Source: CAZCAC01 sp964496575 (GTDB lineage: Bacteria > Planctomycetota > UBA1135 > GCA-002686595). From it: a stretch of 64,000 nucleotides of DNA. Positions 54,312 to 64,000 of this stretch are shown piece after piece. A program made the position numbers and the translations under genes. The notes under the pieces are model-generated. The model was not told the DNA's origin. It did not search any database and worked only from the letters and a program-made list of their open reading frames with translations. Numbering within the stretch: position 1 is the first letter of the stretch; each line of letters begins with the position of its first letter. The stretch is taken from NCBI GenBank assembly GCA_964496575.1, contig CAZCAC010000036.1, positions 10,134 to 74,133 of the forward strand. Reading direction: 5' to 3'.

Positions 54312-55637
54312 TCAGGGCTCTGGCACGGCGACCGGTTCGATCGGAAAGGTGTAGGTGCGCCAGTTGTTGTTCATGCTCGACTCGGTGATCCGGATCTGCA
54401 GCTCGGTGGCGGCCTCCAGAACGGCTCGCTCCGGGTCCTCCAGCTCCGCCGGTGAGAGGGTCGTATCCAGCGGGTAGCGGAGCATCCGCTCCGGCGCGGC
54501 GAGGCCGAGCACTTCGATGGACTCCTCGAAGTTCCCGCCGGCGATCCGCACTCCACCAGCGAGGATCTCGTAGATCTCCAGCCCTTCGACGCGCCGGCCC
54601 AGACGGACGACGAAATCGCCGCGGACCCGAACCGTGTCGTCCTCGGCTCGCCTCACCGAGAAGGGCTCCCGACCCTCTCCCCCGTCGATATCGCAGCTGA
54701 AGCTCACCTGCCGCGGTGCCTCGAGGATGACGTCCTTCGCCAGTCGCACCTCTGTGACCAGCTTGTCCGAGATGTCGGCGATGATGTCCTCGATCAGCTG
54801 TTCGCGGACGGGATCGGTTTCCTTCCGCAGGAAGCCGGAGGGGCAGATCAGCGACAGGGCGTACATTCCGACGTGGCTGCCGTTGCGGTCGACGAAATCG
54901 TAGTCCTCGCCCTCGAAGGCCACCTCGCTCTTCTGGATCTCGCTCTCGTACCGCGCATCCGCGGCCGCGCGCGTGGCGATCACGGCGGCGCTGGTGTCGT
55001 AGTAGATCGCCATCAGCTCCACCAGCGAGCGGTAGTCGTGATCGTCCACCCAGTAGCAGAACGGTCCGCCGAGCAGGAACAGGAGCAGGTTGTAGCCGAA
55101 CGCGCCGGTGGTCTCGTGAACCACGACCCCGGAGTACCGCACCCGACAATCCACGAGCACGTCGGTCCGCGCGCGCTCGGCGGCGGCGACCCAGTACGCA
55201 TCCTCGGTGAACGGATCCCACTCGCTGACGTCCTCTGAAGGAGGTTCGAAGTCCTCCCACTCCTTCCAGACGCCCTCCTCCTTCGCGGGCAGGACGGAAA
55301 CTCTCGTGAAGCAGTTCTCCTCGAGCTTCGCACGAAGTACCTCCTGCAGCCGGAGAGCGGGAAGCGTGATCGTGAAGGGCTCGGCCTCCTGCTCCGCTTC
55401 TCCACCCGGTTCCTCGTTCGCATCCGTGCTCATCTCGCCGCTGACGGTCACCACGACGGGGATCATGCCCACGTGAAAGGGCAGATCCAGGGGCTCCTCG
55501 GGCGGAGCGCTCGCGCAGCCGAGACCGAGCCCGAGGGTGATGGAGGCGAAGGTGACGCGCAGCGCGGCTCCGATGGGTGCTCCCTCCGCCGCGACGAGCA
55601 TCGTTCTCCGGTCGAGTAGCCTCATCCTGTTCCTCAT
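54312..55637 (-). CDS. Putative lipoprotein, unknown function
   Basis: 441 residues from ATG 55637, which overlaps the stop of the kinase gene as ATGA; a second Met at 55625 has an AGGAAC just upstream. The N-terminal hydrophobic stretch ending TLGLGLGCASAPPEEP gives a lipobox Cys. Later segments include LVDCRVRYSGVVVHETTGAFGYN and a hydrophobic LLLFLLGGPFCYW. The C-terminal half has beta-rich repeats (VSFSCDIDGGEGREP, VRVRGDFVVRLG). I do not recognise the family. The translational coupling suggests a shared function with the kinase-FGE gene. Confidence 0.72.
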   Translation of the reverse strand: MRNRMRLLDRRTMLVAAEGAPIGAALRVTFASITLGLGLGCASAPPEEPLDLPFHVGMIPVVVTVSGEMSTDANEEPGGEAEQEAEPFTITLPALRLQEVLRAKLEENCFTRVSVLPAKEEGVWKEWEDFEPPSEDVSEWDPFTEDAYWVAAAERARTDVLVDCRVRYSGVVVHETTGAFGYNLLLFLLGGPFCYWVDDHDYRSLVELMAIYYDTSAAVIATRAAADARYESEIQKSEVAFEGEDYDFVDRNGSHVGMYALSLICPSGFLRKETDPVREQLIEDIIADISDKLVTEVRLAKDVILEAPRQVSFSCDIDGGEGREPFSVRRAEDDTVRVRGDFVVRLGRRVEGLEIYEILAGGVRIAGGNFEESIEVLGLAAPERMLRYPLDTTLSPAELEDPERAVLEAATELQIRITESSMNNNWRTYTFPIEPVAVPEP

Positions 55638-58600
55638 CTTCGGGAGAGCAGCACCCGGGGGTGCGCGCCGGTCTGCGTCTCGACCTTCTCGAGGCGATCC
55701 AGGACGTCCTTCGCCGACATCGCGCACCGGAAACCGACGTCCACCTTCCGGTCCCCCCGGCGGCGCGGCACGATCGGGGTGAAGGCTCCGTCCAGGTCCA
55801 GGTAGGACTTCCCGACGACGATGACTCGCGCCGGCGCCGCTCCGCGCGGATCCACCGGCGTGATCGCCCGGGTCGGAGCGCTGCCGAAGTACTCCTCCAG
55901 GTCACGGTGCTCCTCCGAAGGAGGCACCGCGGTGGAAGTCCACTCGCGGACGTTTCCGGAGAGGTCCCGGATCTCGGTCTCCGGGGTCAGGTCCGTGCTC
56001 GCCGCGGCCGTCCAGGGACCGTCGTTCGGTCGATTGAAGCGAATCTGCTCGTGCTGCCTCTTCATCGCCTTCTTCTCCCGACCCGGCTCTATCGCGAAGG
56101 TGGAGAAGGGACGGTACTCGACGCCTCCGCGCACGGCGTACTCCCACTCGAAGGCCGTCGGCAGTCTCTTGCCGATCCAGTGGGCGTAAGCACTCGCTTC
56201 CGCCCAGGTGACCTCCGTGACCGGCCGATCGACCCCGGCGTCGCCGGCGAGGGATGCCTTCCAGGCCAGCAGGTCTTCGTGCTCGGGCTGCAATCCGCAC
56301 GGCCAGTTCTCCTTCCGGATATAGCCGTCCTCGGCGAGCACGAACTGCCGGAACTGACCTCGCGTCACCTCGTACTCGTCGATGTAGTAGTGACCGCTGA
56401 GAGCATCGCGGTCCGACTCCGCGCCGCTCTCCACGTTCTCCCTCCTCCGGCGAAGCTCGTTGGCCAGCTCCTCGAACTGCTCGTCGCCGAGGCCGACCCG
56501 CCAGGGTCGCAAGCCCGTGTAGAAGCTGTTCGCGAAGGTCTGGTGGCCCAGGCGCGCGAGGTCCGAGACCTCCTTCTGCTTGGCCCGTCCCCCGAACTCG
56601 TACAACCCTCCCGCCCGGAGCACGGCGCATATCGGGGTGACCAGGAGCTCCGGTCGGTCCACCCCGCGACCGACGATGAACCGGGGCTTGATGCGCTCGA
56701 TGTGCGGAAGCTTGCACGACGTGGTGGCGGTGCCCTCGTTTCCGAAGCGGTCCACGCCCGCGACCGTCATCCGGAGGTCGGCATCCGACCAGTCGTGGAT
56801 GAACGTTCTCTCGAGAGCCAGGCGCCGCTCGGGGCTCTCGGTCGGGGTGTCGATCTTGAACAGGCTGCCGTCCCTGGCGACGACGACCCGGTCCCTCGTC
56901 CCGACGAACGTGCAGATGAATCCACCGGCGATCGAGGCGTGCCCGACCTCGGGCTCGTCGGGCAGGCCGTTCGGGTCGAAGACGACGGCGCTCGCGACGA
57001 ACCGAGGCGTGGTATAGAGCTCGTCCTTGCTGTCCAGAGCGTTCCACCTTCCGCCGGGTGCCGGCTGGAGGATCTCGATCGCCGGCCCGTGGACCGCGAC
57101 CTCGAACTCGTACGGATCGGCCTTCACCTGATTCCCCGCCCCATCCGTCACGGTCAGCGACACCCGGTAACGACCGTCCGAAGCGGCGACACTCCGGCCC
57201 CAGCGGGCGTCGCCGGGCTCGATCCCGTCCTGCCACCACGGGGCCGGGAACTCGAGCTCGGTCGGCTCGGCCGGCTGCCAGTTCGCGCTCCACTCCCCGG
57301 CGTCTCTCCAGTCCCAGTCCGTATCCTCGATCCAGGTGTACTTCGCGAGCCGCCAGGAGAGCGTGCCCCCGTGCTGGTCGTCGATGGTCATTGAGAAGGA
57401 CACCTGCTCCGTGTTCTCCTCGACCCGATTCTCGGCGCTCACCTGCTCGCTCGTGGGCGGCCACGCGGTCAGCCGCGGGGCGGACTGGTCGACGTGAATC
57501 CGGTACGGCTGCTCTCCCGCGCGGAGCGAGTCGATGCCGCCGGCCGGAGCGATCTCCTCGGTGGCCACGCCGGCATTCCCCGTGCGCGGGAGCGAGGCGC
57601 TGACCCCGACCACGACCTCCCCGGCCGGAGCAGTGAGGTGGAAGAGCCCGGGATTGAGACGCCGGGCGACCCGGCTCTGGCTCGCCGCGCCGTTCTCGAA
57701 GGTCACGCCCGGGGAGAGGGCCCGCACCTCGATCAGCGTGTCGCTGTTCGACGTGGGGGTGACCTTGAGGACGTTCTCATTCGTGCCGGTGAGGAAGTAC
57801 CCGGTCTCTCCCGCCGAGCCGTCCAGGATCATCGTCTGGTCGTTGAGCAGGACAGCGAAACCCAGCTCCTGCAGGACGTACTTGAAGTTGATCGTCTGCT
57901 CCCACGTGCCCCGCGAGGAGTCGGCGTGGATCACCATCGGGGAATCCCGGCCCGTCAGGTGAATGCGCCCGTAGACCGCTCGGACCTCGGCTCCCGCCGC
58001 GGCGGAAACGAGCTCCTCGACGTCGGCCGCCCGGAGCGTGAAGGTGAACGCCGCGCCTGCGCCGCGCGCGGCCATTCGCGGCTTCCCGATTCTCGCGCCC
58101 CGGTCGTCGAGGAGCTGCCAGCCGAGCTCGCCGAGCTCCCGACCGAGGGTGATGTCGAACCGCACGCCGCCGGCCAGGTCGGCCTTGTGGAACTCGTACC
58201 GCTCGACGACCTCCGGGTCCCAGCGGAGCGGATCGACCTCGATCTTCCGAACCTCCTGGTCGAGAGCGTGAGGCTCCAGCTCGAGAACGCTCTCCGGCGA
58301 GGAGAGCCGTCCGCCGGCGACGTCGGTCACCTCGACCTGGAGGGTGATCTCGGCAGGCCCCGAGAGTCCCCCCGGCACCAGCTCGCGGAGGAGCGCGGAC
58401 AGCTCGAACTCGGCCTGCAGTGAATCGTCCTTCCGCCCTCCCGGCCGCCGGCGAAACTCCCGGTCGACCGTCAGCGGCTCTGCCGTCCCGGCGATGGAGA
58501 CCCGCAGGGTTCCGGGACGGACTTGCTCTCCGGTGCGCCCCTCCAGCAGGTAGAGGAGCCGCAGGCCGTTCGGATCCAGGATCCGGTTCGCGGCGTCGCC

Positions 58601-59775
58601 CGGTCCAACCTCGTTCGAGATGTAGAGCGGTCCTTCGAGCGCCCACTCCTCATCGAGGTACTCGATCCGGAACAGGTCCGTGGAGACCGAACCCCGCGGG
58701 TGACCGAGCAGGGGTCCGGGCAGCCGGCCCCGTACCTGGTACGTCCCCTCGACGTCCGCTCCCGAGGCGGAGGCCTCGACGCGGAGGGCGAGACTCGAGC
58801 CGCCCTCGGGGATCTCGAGCGAGTGACTCCACGGCGGAACGCCTCCCGTTTCCGGGTCGATCAGCTGCAGCCCGGTGATCTCCTGGATCCGGTCCGGCGA
58901 GAAGTCCTCCGGGACGATCCTCGAGTAGAGCTCCGAGCGCTCCGGCCCGAGATAGAGCGGGGCGTTCGTCGCCAGCGTCCGGGTACCGTCCAGCAGCGCG
59001 AAGCGCCTCGACTCCCCTCCTCTGGCCAGGTAGAGCCCGCCGGCGAGGAGCAGCGCGGGCACGCCTCCCACCACGGCCACCTTCCGCCAGGTGAGCACCG
59101 GGTGCACGATCCGGTTCAGCACCTCGTACGCCTCGTCGGCGTCCTTCCAGCGCTTGTCCCGGTCCATCTCCAGGCATCGATCGATGAAGCCGGCCAGCCT
59201 CTTGGGCACCGCCACGCCCATGTTGCGGACGTTCTTCGGCGGCACCTTGCGCTTGCTCCGGAGCAGGTCGCGGCGGTCCCGCGGTCGATCGTGAGGAAGC
59301 TGACCGGTCAGGAGCTGAAAGCCGATCACTCCCACGGAGTAGAGGTCCGCGCGACCGTCGAGACGAAGGACCTCCTCGTCGGGGGTCGCGGCGTCGCAGT
59401 GGGCGCAGTGCTCGGGAGCGGCGTACTCGGGAGTGCAGGCGCGGGATCGGGAAGTGCTGGTGTCGCCGGGACGGCTCCCTTCAGGGGTGCTGGCGCGAAG
59501 GGTGCCCAGGCTCGACGAGGGGGAAGCTCCGACCTCGCGCCCCGGAGCGACGTCGGCCTGCTCCTCCGCGCCGACGTACTGGCCGATGCCGAAGTCGAGG
59601 ACCTTGATCCCCTCGTCGGGTCGCTCCTCGTTCACCCTCGAGACGAAGACGTTCCCCGGCTTGAGGTCGAGGTGCAGGATCGAGCGGTCACCGGCGCCGG
59701 TGTGCGCCTTGCACAGCGCGGCCAGGATCTGCAGCAGGACGCGCGCGACCCGATCCGGATCGTCGCGTCGCCGAG
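55634..59775 (-). pseudogene. Ser/Thr kinase fused to a formylglycine-generating-enzyme-like domain, N-lobe missing
   Basis: The kinase frame is visible from about 59775 (DPDRVARVLLQILAALCKAH) and includes the catalytic loop HLDLKPGN at 59674-59651, with HLD in place of HRD, then VLDFGIG and PEYAAPEH. No N-lobe (glycine loop, VAIK lysine) precedes it. The first usable start, GTG 59635, lies after the catalytic loop and gives 1333 residues. A transmembrane helix (VAVVGGVPALLLAGGLYLA) separates the kinase from a long extracytoplasmic region. About residues 1110-1320 form a sulfatase-modifying-factor (FGE) domain (YYIDEYEVTRGQFRQFV, VTEVTWAEASAYAHWIGKRLPTAFEWEYA, IRDLSGNVREWTS). It overlaps the truncated secretin gene. 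Confidence 0.8.
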
Positions 59776-60705
59776 CCCGGTGTTGCCCGGAGTCCCCAGG
59801 GCGTAGCCCCGGTCGTTGGGCAGGGTGACGGGCACGGTCAGCCCCGTGTTCGGATCGACCGTATTCAGGAAGTCGACGGGGTTCCCACCGATCGGCGGCT
59901 GGAAGAAATCGACGAAGTTCTGAGAGCCGAGCACCGCGAAGTCGATCCCGAACGCGTTGTCCTCGGTGAGCGAGGTCTGGACGATCGACGCCTCGATCAG
60001 CACCTGGATGGGACGCGTGTCCACGTCCTTCAAGACCTCCTCGATGCGCTCGATGCGCTCGGGCACGTCGTGGACGACGATGGCGTTGCGCAGGTCGTAC
60101 TCGTCCTCGTTCGGTGAGTAGAACTCCGCGCTGTCGGTGGTCTGTCCGCCGATCGCGCCCGCGGCGGCTGCCGCACCCTCCGTGCCGGCGCCGTCGCCGT
60201 CGGGGAAGTCCTTGGTCACCTCGATCGTTCCCTGAGCCGACAGCATGCCCTTGACGTAGTCTCGCGCGTCCTCGGCCCGCATGTAGTTCAGGTGGATCAT
60301 CTTCGTGACCGCCCCGAACCCGCCCACCTGCATCTCCTGCAGCTCGCCGATGGTGTAGATGAAGATGATCTCACCACGCTCCACCGATCCGAGCCCGTTC
60401 GGCTCGAGCAAGCCGGTGAGAGCATCGTCGAAGGGCACCCCGTAGATGTTCGCGGAGACCAGCCGCTCCACCGCGGGGCTCGGCACGATGTTCTTCCGAG
60501 CCTGGATCGCCAGTTTCTGGAGGACGTTCGTGACGTAGTCGTTCTGCACCACGATGTCGACGGTCATGAACTCGGAGACGACGACCTCCGACGTACCGAC
60601 CGGACGAACGACCGGCTCTGGTGCTTCGGCCTCCTGCGGTGACGCCAGAGACGTGCTAGCACAAACACCCAGCAAGTACGCTGTTCCGATCGCTACCCAG
60701 TTCAT
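59632..60705 (-). pseudogene. Type II/IV-type secretin, C-terminal barrel missing
   Basis: From ATG 60705 a signal peptide (WVAIGTAYLLGVCASTSLA) leads into secretin N-domains: VVVSEFMTVDIVVQNDYVTNVLQKLA, HLNYMRAEDARDYVKGMLS, and ERIERIEEVLKDVDTRPIQVLIEASIVQTS, which normally leads into the gated barrel. At about 59770 the homology ends after TPGNTGLGDATIRIG, and the frame continues for about 40 residues of Ser/Arg/Cys-rich shadow translation over the kinase sequence. The conserved secretin core and lip motifs are absent. It is divergent from the cpaF/pilin genes, so it was probably the outer-membrane pore of that Tad-like system. Confidence 0.8.
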
Positions 60706-60915
60706 GTTCGTCCCTCTCCGGGGTCGGGGTATCCCTCGAACGCTAGCGGAAGGCCATGTCAGAATTCAGAGAATTAGGGGAGACACGGACCTGGATCAAC
60801 GGTATCTCTCGATAGGTGCCCAGCCCCGGTTGGAGGTGTGGATCCGCCGGCCTGTGCGAACCAGGTTGTTCGTCCAGTCGTGGCTCACCCGGTGAGGCTC
60901 GGGCCGACCAGTCCC

Positions 60916-62016
60916 ATGAGCATCGAAAGCACTTCCGATCGGACTTATCAGGCGAGCTTCAAGTTCTTCCTCGGCCCGCTGAACGAATTGCTCGAGGACG
61001 AGTCGGTGACGGAGGTCATGGTCTCCGGACCCGAGAGCGTCTTCGTCGAACGCAGTGGCCGGCTGGTGAAGACCGAGGTGACCTTCCAGGACGAAGCAGC
61101 CCTGCGCGCCGCGGCCAACAACATCGCCCAGTTCGTGGGCAAGACGATCGACGAGGCGAACCCCATTCTCGACGGTCGCCTGGAGGACGGCTCGCGCGTG
61201 TGCATCGTGCTGGCGCCACTCTCGGCGCACGGGACGTCGATCAACATCCGGCGCTTCTCGCAGACCGCGCACCAGCCGCAGTTCCTGGTCGACGTCCGCT
61301 CGATGACGCCCGAGGCCCTCGAGCTCGTCCTGATCGCCGTCAAGGCCCACACCAACGTCCTGATCAGCGGCGGTACGGGCTCGGGCAAGACCACCCTGCT
61401 GAACATCCTCGCCACGGCCATCGACGAGGCCGAGCGCATCCTGATCATCGAGGACACCCGAGAGCTGCGGCTCCCCAAGCCCCACGTGGTGCAGATGGAG
61501 GCGCGCCCTCCGGACGCGCACGGGCGGGGCCGGGTCACCGTCCGCGACCTCTTCATGACCTCCCTGCGCATGCGCCCGGATCGCATCCTGGTCGGTGAGG
61601 TTCGCGGCGCGGAGGCGCTGGACCTGGTGCAGGCCATGGCCAGCGGACACCGCGGTTCGCTCGCGACCCTGCACGCCGACACTCCGGAGCAGGCCTGCGG
61701 CCGCCTCGAGACGATGAGCCTCCTGGCCGACGTCGGGCTTCCGCTGGCCGCGCTGCGGCGTCAGGTGGCCCTCGCCCTCGACCTCGTCGTCCAGACCTCC
61801 CGGCTGTCGAATGGACGGCGACTGGTGACCCACATCTCGGAAGTGGCGATGGACGAGGAGGAGGGGAACTACGTGGTCCACGACATCTTCGCCCTCGACA
61901 CCGCGCTGGCGACCCCGACGCTGCACTGGACCGGGCGGCGGCCGCGGCTGGCCGACGAGCTGGCCTGGAAGGGGCTGTCGGACGAGGTCCAGCTGACCCG
62001 GGAGATCCTCGGATGA
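60916..62016 (+). CDS. cpaF: CpaF/TadA-type secretion ATPase, copy 2
   Basis: 366 residues from ATG 60916; earlier in-frame sequence has no ribosome site. The N-terminal domain (LNELLEDESVTEVMVSGPESVFVER) and the ATPase core are intact: Walker A GGTGSGKTT, ILIIEDTREL, RILVGEVRG, MASGHRGS and LHADTPEQA. It heads a cluster with two small pilin-like genes, overlapping the first as ATGA, and is divergent from the secretin. This suggests a Flp/Tad-type pilus or secretion machine. TadB/TadC and prepilin peptidase genes are not in the window. Confidence 0.93.
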   Translation: MSIESTSDRTYQASFKFFLGPLNELLEDESVTEVMVSGPESVFVERSGRLVKTEVTFQDEAALRAAANNIAQFVGKTIDEANPILDGRLEDGSRVCIVLAPLSAHGTSINIRRFSQTAHQPQFLVDVRSMTPEALELVLIAVKAHTNVLISGGTGSGKTTLLNILATAIDEAERILIIEDTRELRLPKPHVVQMEARPPDAHGRGRVTVRDLFMTSLRMRPDRILVGEVRGAEALDLVQAMASGHRGSLATLHADTPEQACGRLETMSLLADVGLPLAALRRQVALALDLVVQTSRLSNGRRLVTHISEVAMDEEEGNYVVHDIFALDTALATPTLHWTGRRPRLADELAWKGLSDEVQLTREILG

Positions 62017-62228
62017 GCTCACGCGAGAGCAAGAGCCCGGGTGTCCTCGACGAGCCGCGCGGGCTGGTCGAGCTGTCCGACGACTCCACCGGTCAGTTGA
62101 CAACCGAGTGGGTGCTTGTTACCACGTTCGTGGTCATGCCGATGATCCTCCTGATCCCGGTCTTGATCGGCATGATCCGGCTCTACTTCCATCGCATCGC
62201 TGAGGTCGTCCACCTGCCGTTCCCGTGA
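62013..62228 (+). CDS. Pilin-like small membrane protein, first
   Basis: 71 residues, ATG overlapping the cpaF stop as ATGA. A polar N-terminus of about 25 residues is followed by GQLTTEWVLVTTFVVMPM and a hydrophobic helix to about residue 58. The Gly, Glu-Trp and long helix resemble Flp/TadE-type type IVb prepilins, where Glu at +5 follows the cleavage Gly. It is probably a pseudopilin or major pilin. Identification rests on topology, motif and position. Confidence 0.7.
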   Translation: MSSRESKSPGVLDEPRGLVELSDDSTGQLTTEWVLVTTFVVMPMILLIPVLIGMIRLYFHRIAEVVHLPFP

Positions 62229-62281
62229 GCGGCGACCGGACCTCCAGCCAGCTGCACTTCCCTCTCACTCTGGACGGTACG

Positions 62282-62482
62282 ATGCTTCAGAAGGCACGCA
62301 AGTTCGCGGTACGACTCCACAAGGACGAGTCCGGCCCCAACACCGTCGAGTGGATCCTGTTGATCATCGTGGCACTGGTGGTCCTGATCGGGATCTACTT
62401 GTTCGTGCAGTGGGCCTACGAGAAGCTCAGCGACAAGAAGGACGAGTTCGAAGAAGGCAGCAATGCCGATCCCGGCTTCTGA
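62282..62482 (+). CDS. Flp-type pilin-like protein, second
   Basis: 66 residues from ATG 62282. A GTG at 62225, overlapping the previous stop as GTGA, would add 19 residues. The shorter form matches Flp prepilins: a short basic leader (QKARKFAVRLHKDESG), then NTVEWILLIIVALVVLIG with Glu at +5 from the Gly-Pro, then an acidic tail (KKDEFEEGSN). It follows the first pilin-like gene directly, so the two are probably cotranscribed with cpaF. Confidence 0.75.
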   Translation: MLQKARKFAVRLHKDESGPNTVEWILLIIVALVVLIGIYLFVQWAYEKLSDKKDEFEEGSNADPGF

Positions 62483-62551
62483 GCTGAAGCACGGATCGCC
62501 CAGGACTCCCCGAGCATCGGTCCGTCGGTGGGGCGGGGACGTCAGCCCGCG

Positions 62552-64000
62552 CTAGGACTCGTCGGGCTCCTCCGCCACCGTCTTGTCGGGCTCTTCCGCC
62601 GGTCGATCGATGTAGCCGCGCACCCAGAGCAGCCCCCGGTCCACGACGAACGTCTCGGACAGCTCCTGGGCCCGGGCCCGCTCGAAGGCTTCGCTCTTCT
62701 CGTACTGGACGAACACGGTCGGGTCGCTCGCCACCAGGTAGGCGGTCACGCGCACGCCGGTGGCCTCGATCGCCGTCAGCGCGTCCGAGAGCCCGCGGCA
62801 GACCCCCCACGGGTCGATGCGCAATTCGGGCTGGATGCGCGACATCCCGTAGGCGAGCCGGAGCGTCACCAGCTCGAGCTCCTCGGTGCGGAACAGCGGC
62901 CCCGCCAGGCGCACCTGGTCCAGCTCCTCGAGGGCGGTCACCTCGATCGCACCGGTCGGCACGTTCGAGCTGACGAACTCCGTGAACTCGTCCAGCGACA
63001 TCGCCAGCAGCCGGGCGACGAGCTCCGGGTTGGGCGGGACCTGGGAGAGCACGCGCTTCATCACCGAGTCGGCGCTCTCCTGCCCGGAATCGTCGCGCGG
63101 GGAGCTCCCGTCGGGGCGCGGGTCGAAGCCCTGCTCCCGGAGGGCGCGCTCGACCGCGGCGGTCAGCTCCTCCGCCGTGTCTCCCGAGGGCGTGCCCTCC
63201 GGAGAGCCCGGGCCGGTCTCCCTCGCGGCCGACGCGGCTCGCCGGGTTCTCTCGTTTCGCTCCGCCTGAGTCTCCTTGAACGGCACGTTTTCCGGGTCCG
63301 GGCGAGTCTCCGGCTTGCAATCTTCCGCCACCATGGCGGCATCGACGTACGCCTGGAGGTCGGGGTCGCCGAGGGCCAGGGTGTTCAGCTCGGCGAGGGC
63401 GTCCTCGAGCGCCCGCTCCTCGAAATCGGACAGCGGGCCGGGGGGACAGTTGACCTTCCGGTCGAGCAGGCGCTCGATGCGCGCGATGAGCAGATTGACC
63501 CGAACAGCGGGGTCCACGCCCTCGCCCCCCATCTCGCCCATCGGCACGGGGGGCAGCTCGGGAGCGGTGACCATCGTATCCGGCTTGCAGTTCTCCACGT
63601 CCCCGACGGCCACGAGGAACAGCTCGATGTCGCGGTCACCCTCCGCGAGCTCCCGGAGCAGATCGACCGACGCGGTGACCTGCTGTTCCTCGGCGGGGGT
63701 CAGCGGGGGGTCGGGAGGACACACCGTCTTCTTCTTCATCAGCCGCATCAGGCGATCGATCTCGCGCTGCATCTCGGCCCGGAGAGTGGCGAAGTCCTTC
63801 TCCTTGAGGCCGATCCCGACCTGCGCGGTGGAGTCGATTCCGGTGTGCCGCGTCTGCCGCTGCATGGGATCGTAGCGCGGATGGAAGGCCTCGATGCTGA
63901 CGTCTCCGTACGGGACCGGGGTCGTGGCCGCGCCGTTCGAGTTGGTGGTGAGCAGGATCGGTTCCCCCTCTCCTCCCTCCACGTAGACGCGGACCGTCGC
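62552..64000 (-). CDS. Hypothetical protein, 5' end beyond the window
   Basis: The frame is open to the window edge; the visible 482 residues begin ATVRVYVEGGEGEPILLTTNSNG, a carboxypeptidase-regulatory or Ig-like strand pattern, so the true start is outside. Two segments around DRLMRLMKKKTVCPPDPPLTP and ERLLDRKVNCPPGPLSDFEE are related, suggesting an internal duplication of a helical unit with paired Cys. A Ser/Gly/Asp-rich linker follows, then a C-terminal alpha/beta part. It converges with the pilin genes and may belong to the same surface system. Family not recognised. Confidence 0.7.
   Translation of the reverse strand, partial: ATVRVYVEGGEGEPILLTTNSNGAATTPVPYGDVSIEAFHPRYDPMQRQTRHTGIDSTAQVGIGLKEKDFATLRAEMQREIDRLMRLMKKKTVCPPDPPLTPAEEQQVTASVDLLRELAEGDRDIELFLVAVGDVENCKPDTMVTAPELPPVPMGEMGGEGVDPAVRVNLLIARIERLLDRKVNCPPGPLSDFEERALEDALAELNTLALGDPDLQAYVDAAMVAEDCKPETRPDPENVPFKETQAERNERTRRAASAARETGPGSPEGTPSGDTAEELTAAVERALREQGFDPRPDGSSPRDDSGQESADSVMKRVLSQVPPNPELVARLLAMSLDEFTEFVSSNVPTGAIEVTALEELDQVRLAGPLFRTEELELVTLRLAYGMSRIQPELRIDPWGVCRGLSDALTAIEATGVRVTAYLVASDPTVFVQYEKSEAFERARAQELSETFVVDRGLLWVRGYIDRPAEEPDKTVAEEPDES

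Noticed and set aside
52219..55905. Minus-strand open frame of 1228 codons spanning several genes
   Set aside because: It is antisense to the propeller repeats and out of frame with the lipoprotein and kinase genes; its repetitive look mirrors the VCBS repeats.
55577..57394. Plus-strand open frame of 605 codons
   Set aside because: Antisense to the FGE-like domain; no start signal and shadow composition.

Overview
The window is GC-rich bacterial DNA that looks like a Planctomycetota genome, probably marine or sediment-derived. Support comes from five secreted proteins sharing a Cys-rich C-terminal domain of about 130 residues (YC-x-GD...CPC...GC...FGDGLRC...YQ-WYRDP), a ThuA/DUF1080 fusion, a Ser/Thr kinase fused to a formylglycine-generating-enzyme-like domain, a secreted terpenoid-toroid protein and a Tim44-like/TerB-like membrane protein. 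No rRNA, tRNA or CRISPR array was seen. The lineage is an inference from gene content.

Layout. 1-24.5 kb is accessory: secreted binding proteins, a serine hydrolase, a DUF2200 protein and three copies of a TPR plus WD40-like gene. The middle copy is broken by a TAG, and the membrane gene behind it is broken by a TGA. The 11 and 16 kb gaps carry an inverted pair of dispersed repeats and a nested hairpin.

24.5-36.1 kb holds the most notable system: an rnfCDGEAB operon next to a 16-heme cytochrome/FeS/NrfD module of HmcABC type, with an rseC gene between. Three subunits are unusual. RnfB is fused to a GltD/NfnB-like FAD-NAD(P)H module. RnfC lacks the glycine-rich NADH loop and the flavin-site motif. 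The HmcC-like subunit carries five extra heme motifs. Together they suggest a rewired Rnf whose pyridine-nucleotide chemistry has moved to RnfB and whose partner may be a periplasmic multiheme wire.

36-49 kb contains a Tim44/TerB protein, secreted propeller proteins, a PLP aminotransferase, a ThuA-DUF1080 protein, an HD phosphohydrolase, a homologue of the GTDC1/tRNA-queuosine mannosyltransferase family, a redoxin lipoprotein and a first CpaF ATPase. A 306-bp near-palindrome fills the gap between two convergent genes and includes both stop codons.

49-64 kb carries a large propeller lipoprotein gene interrupted by a 203-bp non-autonomous element (14-bp terminal inverted repeats, 5-bp target duplication). 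Removing the element and one duplication restores a 1556-codon frame with 14 propeller repeats. Next come a lipoprotein and a kinase-FGE gene that has lost its N-lobe and runs directly into a secretin gene that has lost its C-terminal barrel. A Tad-type cluster (second CpaF ATPase and two pilin-like peptides) and a partial gene end the window.
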